Notes: a model not told the origin generated them from the letters alone. A DNA stretch of 28,277 nucleotides from an uncultured Clostridia bacterium (GCA_948852375.1 CAQOYX010000011.1:1-28277), one strand, 5' to 3'. Counted from the first letter of the stretch, positions 7,658-19,616 are shown. Program-made: numbers and translations.

Positions 7658-10228
7658 ATGGCAACGAAAAAAAGAAAAAAACAAACAACATCTAAAAAAA
7701 CAAATACAAGAAAAAAGCAAAATGAATTAGAAATAGATTTAGCAGTAGTGTCTATGATTATTATAAGCATATTATTAGCAGTACTTATATATACAAGTTC
7801 AGGTTATATTGGAAAAACTTTAAGTCCTTTACTTGGAGGAATTATAGGATGGATGAAATATATAATACCAATAGGAACATTTGCAATTGCAATAAACTTA
7901 GCATGTGAAAAAAAACAAACTTTATCCCCAAAATTAGTGCAATATGTGATTTTCTTAATGAGTATTGCAGTAATAATGTGTATATATCAAATGTCTGTAG
8001 GAAATATAGATGTAAATGGAGAATTTGCAAAAGTACTACAACAGTCATATGAATTAGGAGAAAAAAATATTGGTGGTGGCTCACTTGGAGCAATGTTTGC
8101 AGTTCCAATAATAAGTTTACTAGGAACAACAGGAGCGGTAATATTATCTATAGGAATTGCAATTTTAGTTTTAATCTTTATGTTTGGAATACATCCATCA
8201 AAAATAATTACAAATACAGTGGAGAATATAGAAGAACGAAGACAAGCAAGACAAGCTTATTATGAAGAACTTGATGAAGAAGTTGATGAAAAAGCAGAAG
8301 AAATTATAGAAAATAGAAAAGATAGAATAAATAAAAAGGAATTAAGGAAAAATAATAAAAAGCAATCAATTGATATTCCATTAGATGATGATGAAATAAC
8401 AATTAATTTACATGATAAAAAAGAAAAGAGAAAATATGACTATGAAGAAGATGATTTATTCCCATTAGGAATGGAGAAAAATAAGAAAAAATTTAAATCT
8501 AAAATTGATATAGATTTATTTGAAGATGAGAAGAAAGGGTTATCACCAAATGAATTAGAAGCAAATTTATTTAAGGATAAAAATAAAATGTCATCACCAA
8601 ATGAACTTGAAGCAAATCTATTTAAAGACCAAAAGAAACAGTCATCACCAAATGAATTAGAGGCAAATTTATTTAAAACAGAAGAACCAGTAAAAGAAGA
8701 TAAAAGTAAAGAAGTATTAGTTTTAGAACATGCAGTAACAGTAGAGGATGAAAATTACGAATTTCCACCAATAGAACTTTTAAGTCTTGGAGAAGTAAGA
8801 ACACTAAAGGGAGGAAAAAAAGCAATTGCAGATAATGCTACAAACTTACAAAAAACTTTATACAGTTTTGGAGTATCTGCAAAAGTTGAAAATGTATCTG
8901 TAGGACCAGCTATTACAAGATATGAGTTAAAACCAGCAGAAGGAGTTAGAGTAAACAAAATAGCAAACTTAGCAGATGATATAGCACTAAATTTAGCAGC
9001 AGAATCAATTCGTATTGAAGCACCAATACCAGGGAAACAAGCAGTAGGAATTGAAGTTCCAAATAAAGAAAGAGAAATGGTACACCTAAGAGACATTATA
9101 CAAACAGATACATTTATGGATTATAAATCAAATCTTGCATTTGCACTTGGAAAAGATGTTGCTGGAAATGAAGTAGTAACAGACATTGCAAAAATGCCAC
9201 ATGTATTAATTGCAGGCTCAACTGGTTCTGGAAAGAGTGTGTGCATAAATACACTTATTACAAGTATTATATATAAAGCAAAACCAAGTGAAGTAAAATT
9301 ATTAATGGTAGATCCAAAAGTTGTAGAATTGTCAGTATATAATGGAATTCCGCACTTGCTTATTCCAGTTGTAACAGACCCTAAAAAAGCAGCAGGGGCA
9401 CTTGCTTGGGCTGTTCAAGAAATGGTAAATAGATATAGTTTATTTGCAGGAAAAAATGTTAGAGATATTAAAGGATATAATGAAGCAATAGAAAAAGAAG
9501 GACAAGCAGAAAAATTGCCACAAATAGTAGTAATAATAGATGAGCTTGCAGATCTTATGATGGTAGCAGCAAAAGATGTAGAAGATGCAATATGCCGTTT
9601 AGCACAAATGGCAAGAGCAGCAGGAATGCACCTTGTTATTGCAACACAAAGACCATCTGTTGATGTTATAACAGGGATTATTAAAGCAAATATACCATCA
9701 AGAATTGCGTTTGCAGTTTCTTCACAGGTTGATTCAAGAACTATATTAGATTCTGTTGGAGCAGAAAAACTTTTAGGAAAAGGGGATATGTTGTTTTATC
9801 CATCAGGTGCACCAAAGCCTACAAGATTACAAGGAGCATTTGTAGATGATAAAGAAGTGGAAAAAATTGTCGATTTTCTAAAATCAAATGGAGAAGTGCA
9901 GTATAGTGAAGATATAATAGAGGCCATAGGAAAATCAAATTCTACAGATAAAGAATTAGAAAGAGAAGAAGGAGTAGAAGATGATGCAGATCCATTTTTA
10001 AATGATGCAATAGAAACAGTAATAGAAACAGGACAAGCATCTACATCATTTATACAAAGAAGATTTAAGGTAGGATATGCAAGGGCAGGAAGAATTATAG
10101 ACCAAATGGAAGAAAGAGGTATTATTTCTGGTTATGAGGGAAGTAAGCCAAGACAAGTATTAATGAGTAAGGAAAGATGGCAGGAGCTAAATATGGCAAA
10201 GACTCCTTCTGTAACTGAAGGAGAATAG
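7658..10228 (+). CDS. ftsK: DNA translocase FtsK/SpoIIIE
   Basis: A septal, ATP-driven double-stranded DNA pump that clears chromosome ends from the closing septum. In spore formers the SpoIIIE paralogue packs the forespore. The 856-residue protein has an N-terminal basic stretch ([18 protein letters not shown]), about four membrane segments (about 28-50, 62-84, 94-115, 148-178), an acidic linker (about 190-365), and the α/β motor. The motor has Walker [11 protein letters not shown] (about 520-530) and Walker [15 protein letters not shown]. The C-terminal winged-helix γ domain contains [20 protein letters not shown]. The linker carries three tandem 17-residue repeats. No in-frame CGG occurs and the gene is intact. 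An AAAGG site precedes the ATG. Confidence 0.96.
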   Translation: MATKKRKKQTTSKKTNTRKKQNELEIDLAVVSMIIISILLAVLIYTSSGYIGKTLSPLLGGIIGWMKYIIPIGTFAIAINLACEKKQTLSPKLVQYVIFLMSIAVIMCIYQMSVGNIDVNGEFAKVLQQSYELGEKNIGGGSLGAMFAVPIISLLGTTGAVILSIGIAILVLIFMFGIHPSKIITNTVENIEERRQARQAYYEELDEEVDEKAEEIIENRKDRINKKELRKNNKKQSIDIPLDDDEITINLHDKKEKRKYDYEEDDLFPLGMEKNKKKFKSKIDIDLFEDEKKGLSPNELEANLFKDKNKMSSPNELEANLFKDQKKQSSPNELEANLFKTEEPVKEDKSKEVLVLEHAVTVEDENYEFPPIELLSLGEVRTLKGGKKAIADNATNLQKTLYSFGVSAKVENVSVGPAITRYELKPAEGVRVNKIANLADDIALNLAAESIRIEAPIPGKQAVGIEVPNKEREMVHLRDIIQTDTFMDYKSNLAFALGKDVAGNEVVTDIAKMPHVLIAGSTGSGKSVCINTLITSIIYKAKPSEVKLLMVDPKVVELSVYNGIPHLLIPVVTDPKKAAGALAWAVQEMVNRYSLFAGKNVRDIKGYNEAIEKEGQAEKLPQIVVIIDELADLMMVAAKDVEDAICRLAQMARAAGMHLVIATQRPSVDVITGIIKANIPSRIAFAVSSQVDSRTILDSVGAEKLLGKGDMLFYPSGAPKPTRLQGAFVDDKEVEKIVDFLKSNGEVQYSEDIIEAIGKSNSTDKELEREEGVEDDADPFLNDAIETVIETGQASTSFIQRRFKVGYARAGRIIDQMEERGIISGYEGSKPRQVLMSKERWQELNMAKTPSVTEGE
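8540..8683 (+). repeat. Three tandem 51-base repeats in the FtsK linker
   Basis: Residues about 295-342 of FtsK repeat the unit [13 protein letters not shown] plus four variable residues. The first copy starts [11 protein letters not shown], and the third ends in KTEE. At the DNA level the copies differ at silent sites, so they are not a recent duplication or assembly artefact. Confidence 0.85.
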
Positions 10229-10263
10229 GATTTTTTTACATATTAGAAAGGAGAAGAGATTTA

Positions 10264-11844
10264 ATGGATAAAGAAAAATTATTTTCAAAATTGAATTCTA
10301 AAGATTATAATACTAGATTAGAAAATATACTTGAAAATAAGGACTTTTCTGAAAGTGTTAAAAATCTTCTCCTTTCTATGCTATATAAAATAGAGGGAGC
10401 ATATAGAGATTATACTATTGTAAAAAGGGTAGTAGAGGATAAGAAGACCTATATTGAAGAAATTTTAGATATTATTAAAGAAAAGTGTGAAAAAATAATT
10501 ATTGTAGAAAAAGGATCTGCTGATGCAGAAGATATGGAAGATGAAGATACTAAATTTTTAGTAAATAAATTAGAAAACACGATTTATTTAATGCATCCAA
10601 ATGAAAATTTGTTGTTATATACTCTTTATAAATTAGATGATAAGCAAATTTATTTAGATGAAAAATATAATCTAATTAGAAATGCGTTATCTAGTTTATT
10701 AAATTCAGGGGAAAACATAAATAAAATAGAAGTTTTGCGAGATTTTAATGGGTGGAATTGGAATGTAGCTACACATGAAATACCAGAAATATCAACAAAT
10801 CTTGTTTATCAAAATTTAATTTATCTTTTAGGAATTAATTTTATAAAAAATTTATTGCATACTGATGAGGTAGTAGACTATATAGATTTAATACAAAGAG
10901 AATTAACTAAAAACTATGCCAAAGAATATGCAGATGAAATATTAAAGCAAATTTATAAAATATCAATTATAATATGTACGAATAAAAATGGAAGAGAAAA
11001 AAAGAGACTATTAGAGGAAAAGGAAATTTTACAAAATGAATTAAATAGGTTACAAGATAAAACCACCTTGTTAAATGAAATATTAACTTCAAAAAAGGTA
11101 GCTGTAAATAGAATAAAGGAAATAGACACTATATTAAATGATAAAAATTTATTAAGAGAAGAATATGTAAAAAGAAATGAAAAAAGAGCTGATTATAATA
11201 AAATATTTAGCATTAGCCATTTAACTGAAATCTTAAATAAAGAAAGAAGAAAATTGCTTTTAGAAATAGAAGAAAATAATAGATTAATGGAACCAATGTA
11301 CTATATAGAAATAATAAAAAATTTAGAGAAAGACTTAGAACTTCTGAAAGATATAGAATTAGAAGAAAAAGATAAAGAAAGAAATAAATTGATATATATA
11401 CTAAAGTTGCAAAAAATATTTATGAAATGTTTTGACAAAAAAACACAAAAAGTAAATGAAAAAGAAGAAATTATAAATTTATTATATATGTTAAGATATT
11501 ATAAACTAATCTATATCACAAAAAAAGTACAAATAAAAGATATATTAGAATTAAAAGAAGAATTGAACAAATTAGAAGAAAACATAATACAAAAAGCATA
11601 TGAATTAAAGGTACTTACCACAGTTACAAATGAAAAAGAAATAAATAATATAATTATAAAAGAGTTATTATGTACCAAAATTATATCTTTAGATAATATA
11701 TATATAGAACTAAAGCAAAATGAACAACAATTGCAAATAAACATATATGATGGAGACATATTTGAAAAATCAATTATAATAAAACAATTTGAAAAAAAAG
11801 AAATAGTAGTAAAATTTGGTAAAATGGTAAGGGTGTTTAATTAA
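10264..11844 (+). CDS. Large coiled-coil protein of unknown function
   Basis: A 526-residue soluble protein that I do not recognise. It has no membrane segment, signal peptide or catalytic motif that I can see. The first 220 residues look like a mixed helical domain (conspicuous GWNWNVATHEIPEI at about 160-173). Residues about 235-420 are strongly charged and likely coiled coil, and the last 60 residues look like a small β-rich tail (IYIELKQNEQQLQINIYDGD). The ATG has GAAAGGAGA about 8 bases upstream. It lies 35 bases after ftsK and 53 before the β-CASP gene, so probably in one transcript. A role with FtsK in chromosome segregation is possible but only inferred from position. Confidence 0.6.
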   Translation: MDKEKLFSKLNSKDYNTRLENILENKDFSESVKNLLLSMLYKIEGAYRDYTIVKRVVEDKKTYIEEILDIIKEKCEKIIIVEKGSADAEDMEDEDTKFLVNKLENTIYLMHPNENLLLYTLYKLDDKQIYLDEKYNLIRNALSSLLNSGENINKIEVLRDFNGWNWNVATHEIPEISTNLVYQNLIYLLGINFIKNLLHTDEVVDYIDLIQRELTKNYAKEYADEILKQIYKISIIICTNKNGREKKRLLEEKEILQNELNRLQDKTTLLNEILTSKKVAVNRIKEIDTILNDKNLLREEYVKRNEKRADYNKIFSISHLTEILNKERRKLLLEIEENNRLMEPMYYIEIIKNLEKDLELLKDIELEEKDKERNKLIYILKLQKIFMKCFDKKTQKVNEKEEIINLLYMLRYYKLIYITKKVQIKDILELKEELNKLEENIIQKAYELKVLTTVTNEKEINNIIIKELLCTKIISLDNIYIELKQNEQQLQINIYDGDIFEKSIIIKQFEKKEIVVKFGKMVRVFN

Positions 11845-11897
11845 GATATAGTAATCTTAAACAAACTATATTACCATAAAGAAAGGAAGAAAAAATA

Positions 11898-13546
11898 ATG
11901 AAAATAACATTTTTAGGAGCAACAAAAACTGTTACAGGGTCAAATTTTTTAGTAGAAGCAGCAGGTAAGAAATTTTTAGTAGATTGTGGTATGTACCAAG
12001 GAAAAGCAACAGAAGAAAAAGAAAACGAAGAGCCATTTTTATTTGATGTATCAAGCATTGATTTTATGCTATTAACACATGCACATATAGATCATTCAGG
12101 AAGAATACCAAAATTATATAAAGATGGATATAGAAACCCAGTATATGCAACAAAAGCAACATGTGACCTTTGTTCTATAATGTTACCAGATAGTGGACAT
12201 ATTCAAGAAATGGAAATAGAGTGGAAAAACAGAAAAAGAAAAAGAGAAGGAAAAAAAGAACTTCCACCATTATATACAGCAGAAACTGCACAAAAAGCAC
12301 AAGAGTTATTTATACCTGTAAAATATGACGAAATAATAGAAATAGATGAATTTATAAAAGTAAGATTTAATGATGCAGGACATATGCTTGGTTCAAGCAT
12401 TATAGAAATATGGGCACAAGAAAATCGGAAAAGTAGAAAAAGCAGTATTTACAGGAGATTTGGGAAATAACGATATTCCACTTTTGGCCTCACCAACAAT
12501 GATAGAAACAGCGGATTATTTAATAATGGAATCAACCTATGGAAGTAGATTACATATGAGGAATGATGATAAAGCAGAACTATTTTTAAACATAGTATCT
12601 GAAACATTAGATAAAGGTGGAACAGTAGTAATACCATCATTTGCAGTAGGAAGAACACAAGAAATTGTATATGAATTAAACAAACTAAAAGAAAAAAGAG
12701 AAGACGAAGAATTCATAAAGAAATATAAAACTCTAATGAGTGTACCTGTTTATGTAGACAGTCCACTTGCAATATCTGCGACAGAAGTATTTAGAGATAA
12801 CATGGAATTATTTGATGATGATGTGCAAGACGCTATGAAAAAGGGAGATAACCCATTAGAATTTACTGGATTACAATTTACAAAAACAGCAGAAGAATCA
12901 AAAGCATTAAACGAAACAAATAAACCAGCAATAATAATATCAGCAAGTGGAATGTGTGAAGTTGGACGTATAAAACACCATTTAAAACATAACCTATGGA
13001 ATCCAAATAGCACAATATTATTTGTAGGGTACCAAGCCCCAGGCACTTTAGGAAGTAAATTAGTAAACGGAGAAAAAAGGGTAAAAATATTTGGAGAAGA
13101 AATAACAGTAAATGCAAGAATTGAATATATAGAAGGATATTCAGGACATGCAGACCAAGAATGGTTATTAAACTTCATATATTCGTTCATAACAAAACCA
13201 AAACACATATTTTTAGTACATGGAGAAGAAGAGGCTCGGGGTGGTATTGAAAGAAAAAATATTACAAACAACAAACATTCCAGTAACAATACCAGATTTT
13301 GGACAAACATATGAATTAAGTGACAAAATAACAATAACAAACAAAATAGAACTTCCAACAAGATACAAACCAGTAAGAATAGAAGTATTAGAAAGAATAC
13401 AAAAACTAAAAGACCAAGTACAAGATATGGCAGAAGTAATAAAAGAAGAAATAATAACAGAAAAAGCAAAAGATGCACAAGTAGCATCAATAAATGAAAA
13501 AATAAAAGAATTAGAAGCACAGATTGTTAGAATTATAGGAGAATAA
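11898..13546 (+). CDS. β-CASP metallo-hydrolase (Ysh1/CPSF73-like RNase), two +1 shifts
   Basis: Metallo-β-lactamase-fold nuclease with a β-CASP insert, of the family that processes or degrades RNA. The zinc ligands are in THAHIDHSG (about residues 59-67), and further motifs are AGHMLGSS, FTGDLG, STYGSR and SGHADQ. The β-CASP portion has VVIPSFAVGRTQEI and ISASGMCEVGRIKHH. In the standard code the gene is three frames: the first ends at 12470, the second at 13314. Skipping C in an in-frame CGGA (12426) and CGGG (13237) gives a 548-residue product, the usual size. The joins are clean: ENGKVEKAVFTGDLGNN and HGEEEAGVVLKEKI. The ATG follows GAAAGGAAG. The exact RNA substrate is unknown. Confidence 0.9.
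12426..12429 (+). other. +1 frameshift / quadruplet CGGA in the β-CASP gene (first)
   Basis: Codons read gaa aat CGG aaa. Skipping C gives E-N-G-K-V-E-K and leads directly into the conserved FTGDLG motif. Unshifted translation ends at TAA 12468. The glycine would be residue 177. Confidence 0.9.
13237..13240 (+). other. +1 frameshift / quadruplet CGGG in the β-CASP gene (second)
   Basis: Codons read gag gct CGG ggt. Skipping C gives E-E-A-G-V-V-L-K-E-K-I, as expected after the HGE motif of this family. The glycine codon here is GGG. Unshifted translation ends at 13314. Confidence 0.85.
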
Positions 13547-13551
13547 ATTGT

Positions 13552-15514
13552 ATGAGAGAAAAATATTTAAATGATGCAATAATTGGAAATAAGCAAATGG
13601 TAGCAAGTTTTACTAAAAATGGCGAATTACTAAGATTATATTATAATTCCCCCGATTATAAGCAATTTATAGAATACATGTATGCAGGTTTGAAAGTAAA
13701 TGATTCTGGTTTAATTAATCTACATGAGGATATAAATAACCAGTATTATCAATATTACACAGAAGATACGAATATACTAAATACTCAAATAAAAAATACA
13801 TATTTTAACTTAAAAATCAATCAATTAGATTTTATACCAATAAAAGAAAATGTATTAGTAAAAAGATATAAATTTATTAATGAAAATACAATAGATTTAG
13901 ATATTAAACTTTTAATACATTCAAAGTTACTTTCTAATGAAAATAATTTTGTAAGTGGTAGGATAATAAAACAAGGATTGATACAATATACACATGATTA
14001 TTCATTTGCTGTAGTTTCTAAAAAAACACCATTATATAGCCATCAAATAAATGATACAGAGAAGAATATATATACAGGTGTAATAAATGATAAAGACTAC
14101 ATAGGTATGTCTCATGATTCTAGTATTAGTTATGATATAGGAAAGTTAGCACCAAATGAAGAAAAAACAATTGAAATATACATATGGATAAATGATAACA
14201 AAGAAAATTATAAACAAGATGAAATTGAAGAAAAAATAGAAAACATAAAGAAAATAGATATAAGTAAAGAATATATGAGTACTAAAAAATACTGGAATAA
14301 ATATGTAAAAGAACATACAACCTTAGAATTAAAAGAAAATACAGAACAAGAAAGAAAAATAAAAAAAATATATAATAGAACAATCCTATTATATCCATTA
14401 CTAACAAATGAAGTTACAGGAGGAATTTCTGCAAGTATTGAAGTAGATGAAAACCTAACTAATTGTGGAAGATACTCATATTGTTGGACAAGAGATGCAG
14501 TATTTGTTACAAAAGCATTAGACATATTAAAAATGGAAAAAGAAACAGAAAAATTTTATAAAAATTTTTGTAAAAATACACAAAGCAAATCTGGTATGTG
14601 GGAACAGCGTTTTTACACAGATGGACGCCTTGCACCATGTTGGGGATATCAAATTGATGAAACTGCAAGTGTAGTATATGGAATATATGATCATTATGAA
14701 AAAACAAAAAATGAAAAGTTTTTAAAAGACACATATAGAATGTGTGAAAAAGCCATACATTTTCTAGAAAGATACATAACGCAGATAATGAACATAAAAG
14801 AAGAAAAAGACATAGTAAAAAAAGAAATAGAAGAAGAATATAAAGATAACAAAGAACCTATACATGTAAGTTACGATTTATGGGAGATGCATGAAGGAGT
14901 AAGCCTATATTCAATAGCAAGCATATATGGAGCATATCAAGCTATGCTAAAAATATATGATGTAATTGAAAAAGACAAGGAAAGTGCAGTAAGTAGGATA
15001 AAACAAGAAAGTATAACAAGACATAAAGAAATAATACAAAACCAATTAGAAATTATGAAAAAATATGTACTTAATAATTTATATGATGATACAAAAAAAA
15101 TATTTGTAAGAAATTTAGAAGATAAAAAAATGGATATAAGCATATTAGGAGTTGTAACACCATTTAATATGTTCTCACCAAAAGAGAAAAAAGTAATAAA
15201 CACAGTAGAAAAAATAAACTTAACACTACGTACATATACAGGAGGATATAAAAGATTTGAGGAGGATCATTATAGAAATGGAAACCCATGGGTAATAGCA
15301 ACATTATGGATGGCTTTATACTATATAGAAATAAAACAATATAATAAAGCAAAAGAATGCTTAAATTTCGTAGTAACATCTTGCACAGAACACGGATTTT
15401 TAGCAGAACAAGTAGAGAATAATACAATGACATCAAATTGGGTTATAGGACTGCGGCTGGAGCCATGCAATGTTTATATTGGTTTTAGAAAAGTTACTTA
15501 ATAAAAAAGATTAG
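13552..15514 (+). CDS. Glycoside hydrolase family 15 (glucoamylase-like), one +1 shift
   Basis: A cytoplasmic-looking (no signal peptide) two-domain α-glucan hydrolase, probably acting on α-1,4/α-1,6-glucosides or trehalose-like sugars. The N-terminal β-domain covers about residues 1-230. The (α/α)6 barrel has SYCWTRDAVFVTKALDIL (about 305-322), DLWEMHEGVSLYS with the likely general acid, NGNPWVIATLW, and HGFLAEQVENN with the likely general base. In the standard code it ends at 15501 with a divergent tail. Skipping C of an in-frame CGGC at 15454 gives VIGLGWSHAMFILVLEKLL, the normal GH15 end (W-S-H-A), ending at TAG 15512-15514 with 653 residues. The start ATG lies 5 bases after the previous gene, with GGAG upstream, so the two are co-transcribed. 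The substrate is not defined. Confidence 0.88.
15454..15457 (+). other. +1 frameshift / quadruplet CGGC in the GH15 gene
   Basis: Codons read gga ctg CGG ctg gag. Skipping C gives G-L-G-W-S-H-A-M-F, the conserved C-terminal W-S-H-A motif of GH15. The glycine codon is GGC, residue 635. The shift affects only the last 20 residues or so. Confidence 0.88.
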
Positions 15515-15554
15515 TAAAATTTGTAGAAACACTATTTGTTAGCGTAAAATTATA

Positions 15555-15575
15555 GTAGGCAAAATATTTACCTAC
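15555..15575 (+). other. Small hairpin before the GH15 terminator
   Basis: GTAGG (15555-15559) pairs with CCTAC (15571-15575). It lies just upstream of the terminator stem and is probably part of the same 3' structure. Confidence 0.35.
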
Positions 15576-15581
15576 AGTAAT

Positions 15582-15607
15582 AAGCAAGAGAGATTCTTGC
15601 TTTTTTG
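15582..15607 (+). terminator. Rho-independent terminator after the GH15 gene
   Basis: AAGCAAGA (15582-15589) pairs with TCTTGCTT (15595-15602), followed by TTTT. It separates the ftsK-to-GH15 transcript from addA. Confidence 0.85.
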
Positions 15608-15681
15608 ATATAGTTATAGTAGAATAAATGGAAATATACTAAATTATAACAATATGTACACATTCATATAGGAGGAAATAT

Positions 15682-18600
15682 ATGAGTATAGTTAAATGGA
15701 CTAAAGAACAATTACAGGCAATTGAAGAAAAAGGAACAAACATACTGGTTGCAGCAGCTGCACGGTAGTGGAAAGACTGCTGTTTTGGTAGAAAGGATTA
15801 TTAATAAAATAGTAAACGAAAAAATAGATATAGATAAAATGCTTGTTGTAACATTTACAAATGCAGCGGCTGCTGAAATGCGCCAAAGGATAATGGAAGC
15901 TCTTTATAAATATTTAGATAAAAATCCAGAAAATGAACATATACAAAAACAAATTGTATTAATGGGGAAAGCAAATATTTGTACAATTCACTCTTTTTGT
16001 TTAGATGTAATAAAAAATAATTTTTATGAAATATCTGTGAGTCCTAATTTTAGAATAGGAAATCAAACAGAAATAGATTTACTAAAACAAGATGTATTAG
16101 AAGAAATATTTGAAGAAAAATATCAAGTAGAAGATGCAGAATTTTTAAAATTAATAAATACATATACAAGTTATAGAGAAGATGATACATTAAAAGAAAT
16201 AATTTTAAAAATACATAGATATATTGGCTCAAGTCCATTTCCAGAAGAATGGTTAAGAGAAAAAGTAGAAGAATTTAATTTAGTAAAAAAGAATAAAAGT
16301 AAAAAAGATGAACACATACATAATTGTAAAGACTTTGCAGAAACTATATGGGGAAAGATATTACTTAAGGAATTAGGAGAAAATTTACACAGTTATATTT
16401 TACAATTAAAAAGCACAAAAAATGAATTAGATAAATATATAGAATTAGATAAATACTCTTTTACAATTCTTCATGATATAGAAAATTTAGAAGAGTTACA
16501 AGCAAATTTAGATTCTTGGGATAAATCCTATATTATAGCAAATAGTATGAAATGGGAAACATGGCCAAGGGATAAAAAAATAGAAATTGCTGAAAAAGAA
16601 ACATCAAAGGAAAAAAGAGATAATGTAAAGAAGAAGTTTAATGATTTAGTAAAAAAGATTTTACCATATGATTCAGAAGAAGCAATTAAAGATTTAAGTT
16701 ATATGTATGAAATAATGCTTGCAATAAGCAATATAATAATAGAATTTATGAAAAAATACGAAGAAGCAAAAAGAGAAAAAAATATAGTAGATTTTAGCGA
16801 TATAGAACATTTTGCACTACAAATTTTATTAAAAAAAGAAGATGGAAAGTATGTTAAAACAGAGGTTGCAAAAAACTATATGGAAAAATTTTCAGAAATA
16901 GCAATAGATGAATATCAAGATAGCAACTTAGTACAAGAATATATACTAAATTCTATTTCTAAAGGAAATAATATATTTATGGTTGGGGATGTAAAACAAA
17001 GTATATACAAATTTAGACAAGCAAGACCAGAATTATTCATTTCAAAATATGAAACATATAAACTAAAAGAAGAGTGTTTGGAAAAGCAAGAAAATAGTTC
17101 AAATTGTTTAATTAATAAACAATTTGAAAGTATAGGTATAAAAAGCGAAGATAAACAAGGTAATTTAAAAATTCAATTATTTAAAAACTTTAGAAGTAGA
17201 AAGAATATATTAGACATTACAAACTTAGTTTTTGAAAATATTATGAGTAAGGAATTAGGAGACATTACGTATAATGAAAATGAATATTTGAATTTAGGTG
17301 CAAATTATGACGAACCAACGGATAATGAAAAATTAAAGAATGATACAGAGTTTGAAAAAATAGAATTTAGCGAAAAATATGAAAAACTAAATTATGCAGG
17401 AAAAACAGAATTACAAATTATAGATTTAAAACAAATAGATGATGAAAATGAAGCTTATGAAGATTATACAAATGAAGAAGATAATGAAGAAGAAAGTCCA
17501 AAAGAAGAATTAGATAATATAGAAAATGCACTAATTGAAGCAAGATTAGTTGCAAATAGAATACAAGAACTAATAAAAAGTAAATATCAGATATATGATA
17601 AAAAAATAGGTTATAGAAATATAACCTATAAAGATATAGTGATTTTATTAAGAGCAACATCAAATTATGCACCAATATATGAAAAAGAATTAAATAATTT
17701 AAAACTTCCAGTATTTAGTGACACTGGTATGCAGTATTTAGAAAGTGTTGAAATACAAACGATATTAGCATTATTAAAGATTATAGATAATCCAATGCAA
17801 GATATACCACTTGTAGCAGTGCTACGTTCACCTATTGGACGGATTTAGTGATAATGATTTAATTAAAATAAAAATACATGAACATAAAAAAGAACAATTA
17901 TATTTTTATGAAACATTACTCGAAGTAAAAGATATATTATCTAATAAACAAGAAACATTACAGGAGAATAATACATCCTTTGAGTTAAGTAAAAAGATAC
18001 AAAAATTTTTAGACAAAGTACAAAGTTATACAGATAAAAAAGAGTACTTGCCACTTGATGAACTTATATGGCAAATATACTTAGATACAGGGTATTATAA
18101 CTATGTAAGCCTTATGCCAAATGGAGCAGTAAGACAAGCAAATTTAAAAATGTTATTTGAAAAAGCAAAAGAATATGAAAGTGCAAGTTTTAAAGGACTA
18201 TTTAACTTTATAAATTTTATAGATAAACTAAAATTGCATAATCAGGATATGGATTCTGCAAAACAATTAGGAGAAAATGAAGATGTAATAAGAATAATGA
18301 GTATTCATAAAAGTAAAGGACTAGAATTCCCTGTTGTATTTTTATGTAGTACAGGTAAGAAATTCAATTTAATAGATTTAAATGATAATATATTATTACA
18401 TCAAGATATAGGATTTGGACCCAAATATATAGATTATGAAAGAAAGATACAATATAATACACTTGCAAAAGTAGCGATAGGGTATAAATCGAAAATAGAA
18501 ACGATTTCTGAAGAAATGAGAATATTATATGTTGCTTTAACAAGAGCAAAAGAAAAATTAATTATAACAGGTATTTCTAAAGACTTGGAAAAAGACATGA

Positions 18601-19562
18601 AAAAGAAGCAAGAATTAATAGATATGTATGGAACCAATAAAATAAGTCCGAATATATTGAAAAATTATAAATCTTATTTAGACTGGATGGAATTAGTTTA
18701 TTTAAAAAATAAAGATATAATACAGGATATAATGGAATTACACTCATATACAAAATATGAACTAATGAAAAAATGGAAAATAAAAGAAAAAGAAGAAAGT
18801 CATAGTATATGTAATATAGAAGAAAAAATAACAAAAGAAAATTATGAAGATTTAAACAATTTATTAAACTGGAAATACCAAAATATGTGGCAAACAAAGC
18901 ATATTGCAAAAACATCAGTAACAAAGATAAAAGAAATGTTAAATGAAGAAACAAAAGTGTTATTTGAAGAAAATGAAAGTATAGAAGAAAGAAGCAAATA
19001 CAAAAAAGAAAATTTAAAACAGCCTAATTTTTTAAAAGAAAAGTTAGAAATAACAAAAGCACAAATTGGAACATTAATGCATTTATGCATTCAAAAAATG
19101 GATGAAAAACAAGAATATAACCATGAAAAAATATTAAATGAAATAGAAAAAATGGTACAAAATGAGATAATAACAAAAAATGAAGCAAATTCAATAAAAA
19201 TAGATAAACTAATACAATATACAAAATCAGATTTATATAAAGACTTAAAATTAGCTAAAAAAATATATAAAGAGCAAGCATTTTATATAAATATGAATGC
19301 AAATGAAATATACAAAGAAGATATACAAGAAAAAATTTTAGTTCAAGGTGTAATAGATTTGTATTACATAGACCAAGACGATAACATAATTTTAGTAGAT
19401 TACAAAACAGATTATGTAAAAAACAATGAACAAGAATTAATAAATAAATATAAAACACAGTTATCAATTTATAAAAAAGCATTAGAAGAAGCACTTGGCA
19501 AAAATGTATACAAAACCTATATTTATTCAGTATATTTAGGAAAAAGTATAGAAATAAAATAG
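15682..19562 (+). CDS. addA: ATP-dependent helicase/nuclease subunit A (AddA), two +1 shifts
   Basis: UvrD-like helicase plus RecB-type nuclease that, with AddB, processes double-strand breaks for recombination. The restored protein is 1292 residues, close to the usual 1200-1250. It has Q-motif-like WTKEQLQAIE, Walker A AAAAGSGKT (24-32), motif Ia VTFTNAAAAEMRQRI, motif II IAIDEYQDSN, GDVKQSIYKFRQARPELF, IMSIHKSKGLEFPVVF, ALTRAKEKL and the C-terminal nuclease motif ILVDYKTDYV. The standard-code frame is broken twice: TAG directly follows CGG at 15766, and TAG follows at 17846. Skipping C in CGGT (15763) and CGGA (17840) restores everything. The start is ATG 15682 with GGAGG. No addB lies next to it, although addB usually precedes addA. 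Confidence 0.95.
15763..15766 (+). other. +1 frameshift / quadruplet CGGT in addA (first)
   Basis: Codons read gct gca CGG tag. Unshifted reading meets a stop at once. Skipping C gives A-A-A-A-G-S-G-K-T, the Walker A motif, with glycine 28 encoded by GGT. This glycine is essential in P-loop ATPases. Confidence 0.93.
17840..17843 (+). other. +1 frameshift / quadruplet CGGA in addA (second)
   Basis: Codons read att gga CGG att tag. Skipping C gives R-S-P-I-G-G-F-S-D, matching the conserved LRSP..GF/L..EL motif of AddA. Unshifted reading stops two codons later. Confidence 0.92.
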
Positions 19563-19616
19563 GATATATGCTATAATAAAGTAGTATAAACAATACCAAG
19601 AAATGGAGTAATATTT

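Noticed and set aside
12750..13520. Long minus-strand open frame opposite the β-CASP gene
   Set aside because: It is a leucine-rich antisense shadow of an AT-rich gene without a ribosome binding site. The same applies to other antisense frames, for example 4087-4620, 5842-6267 and 22732-23313.
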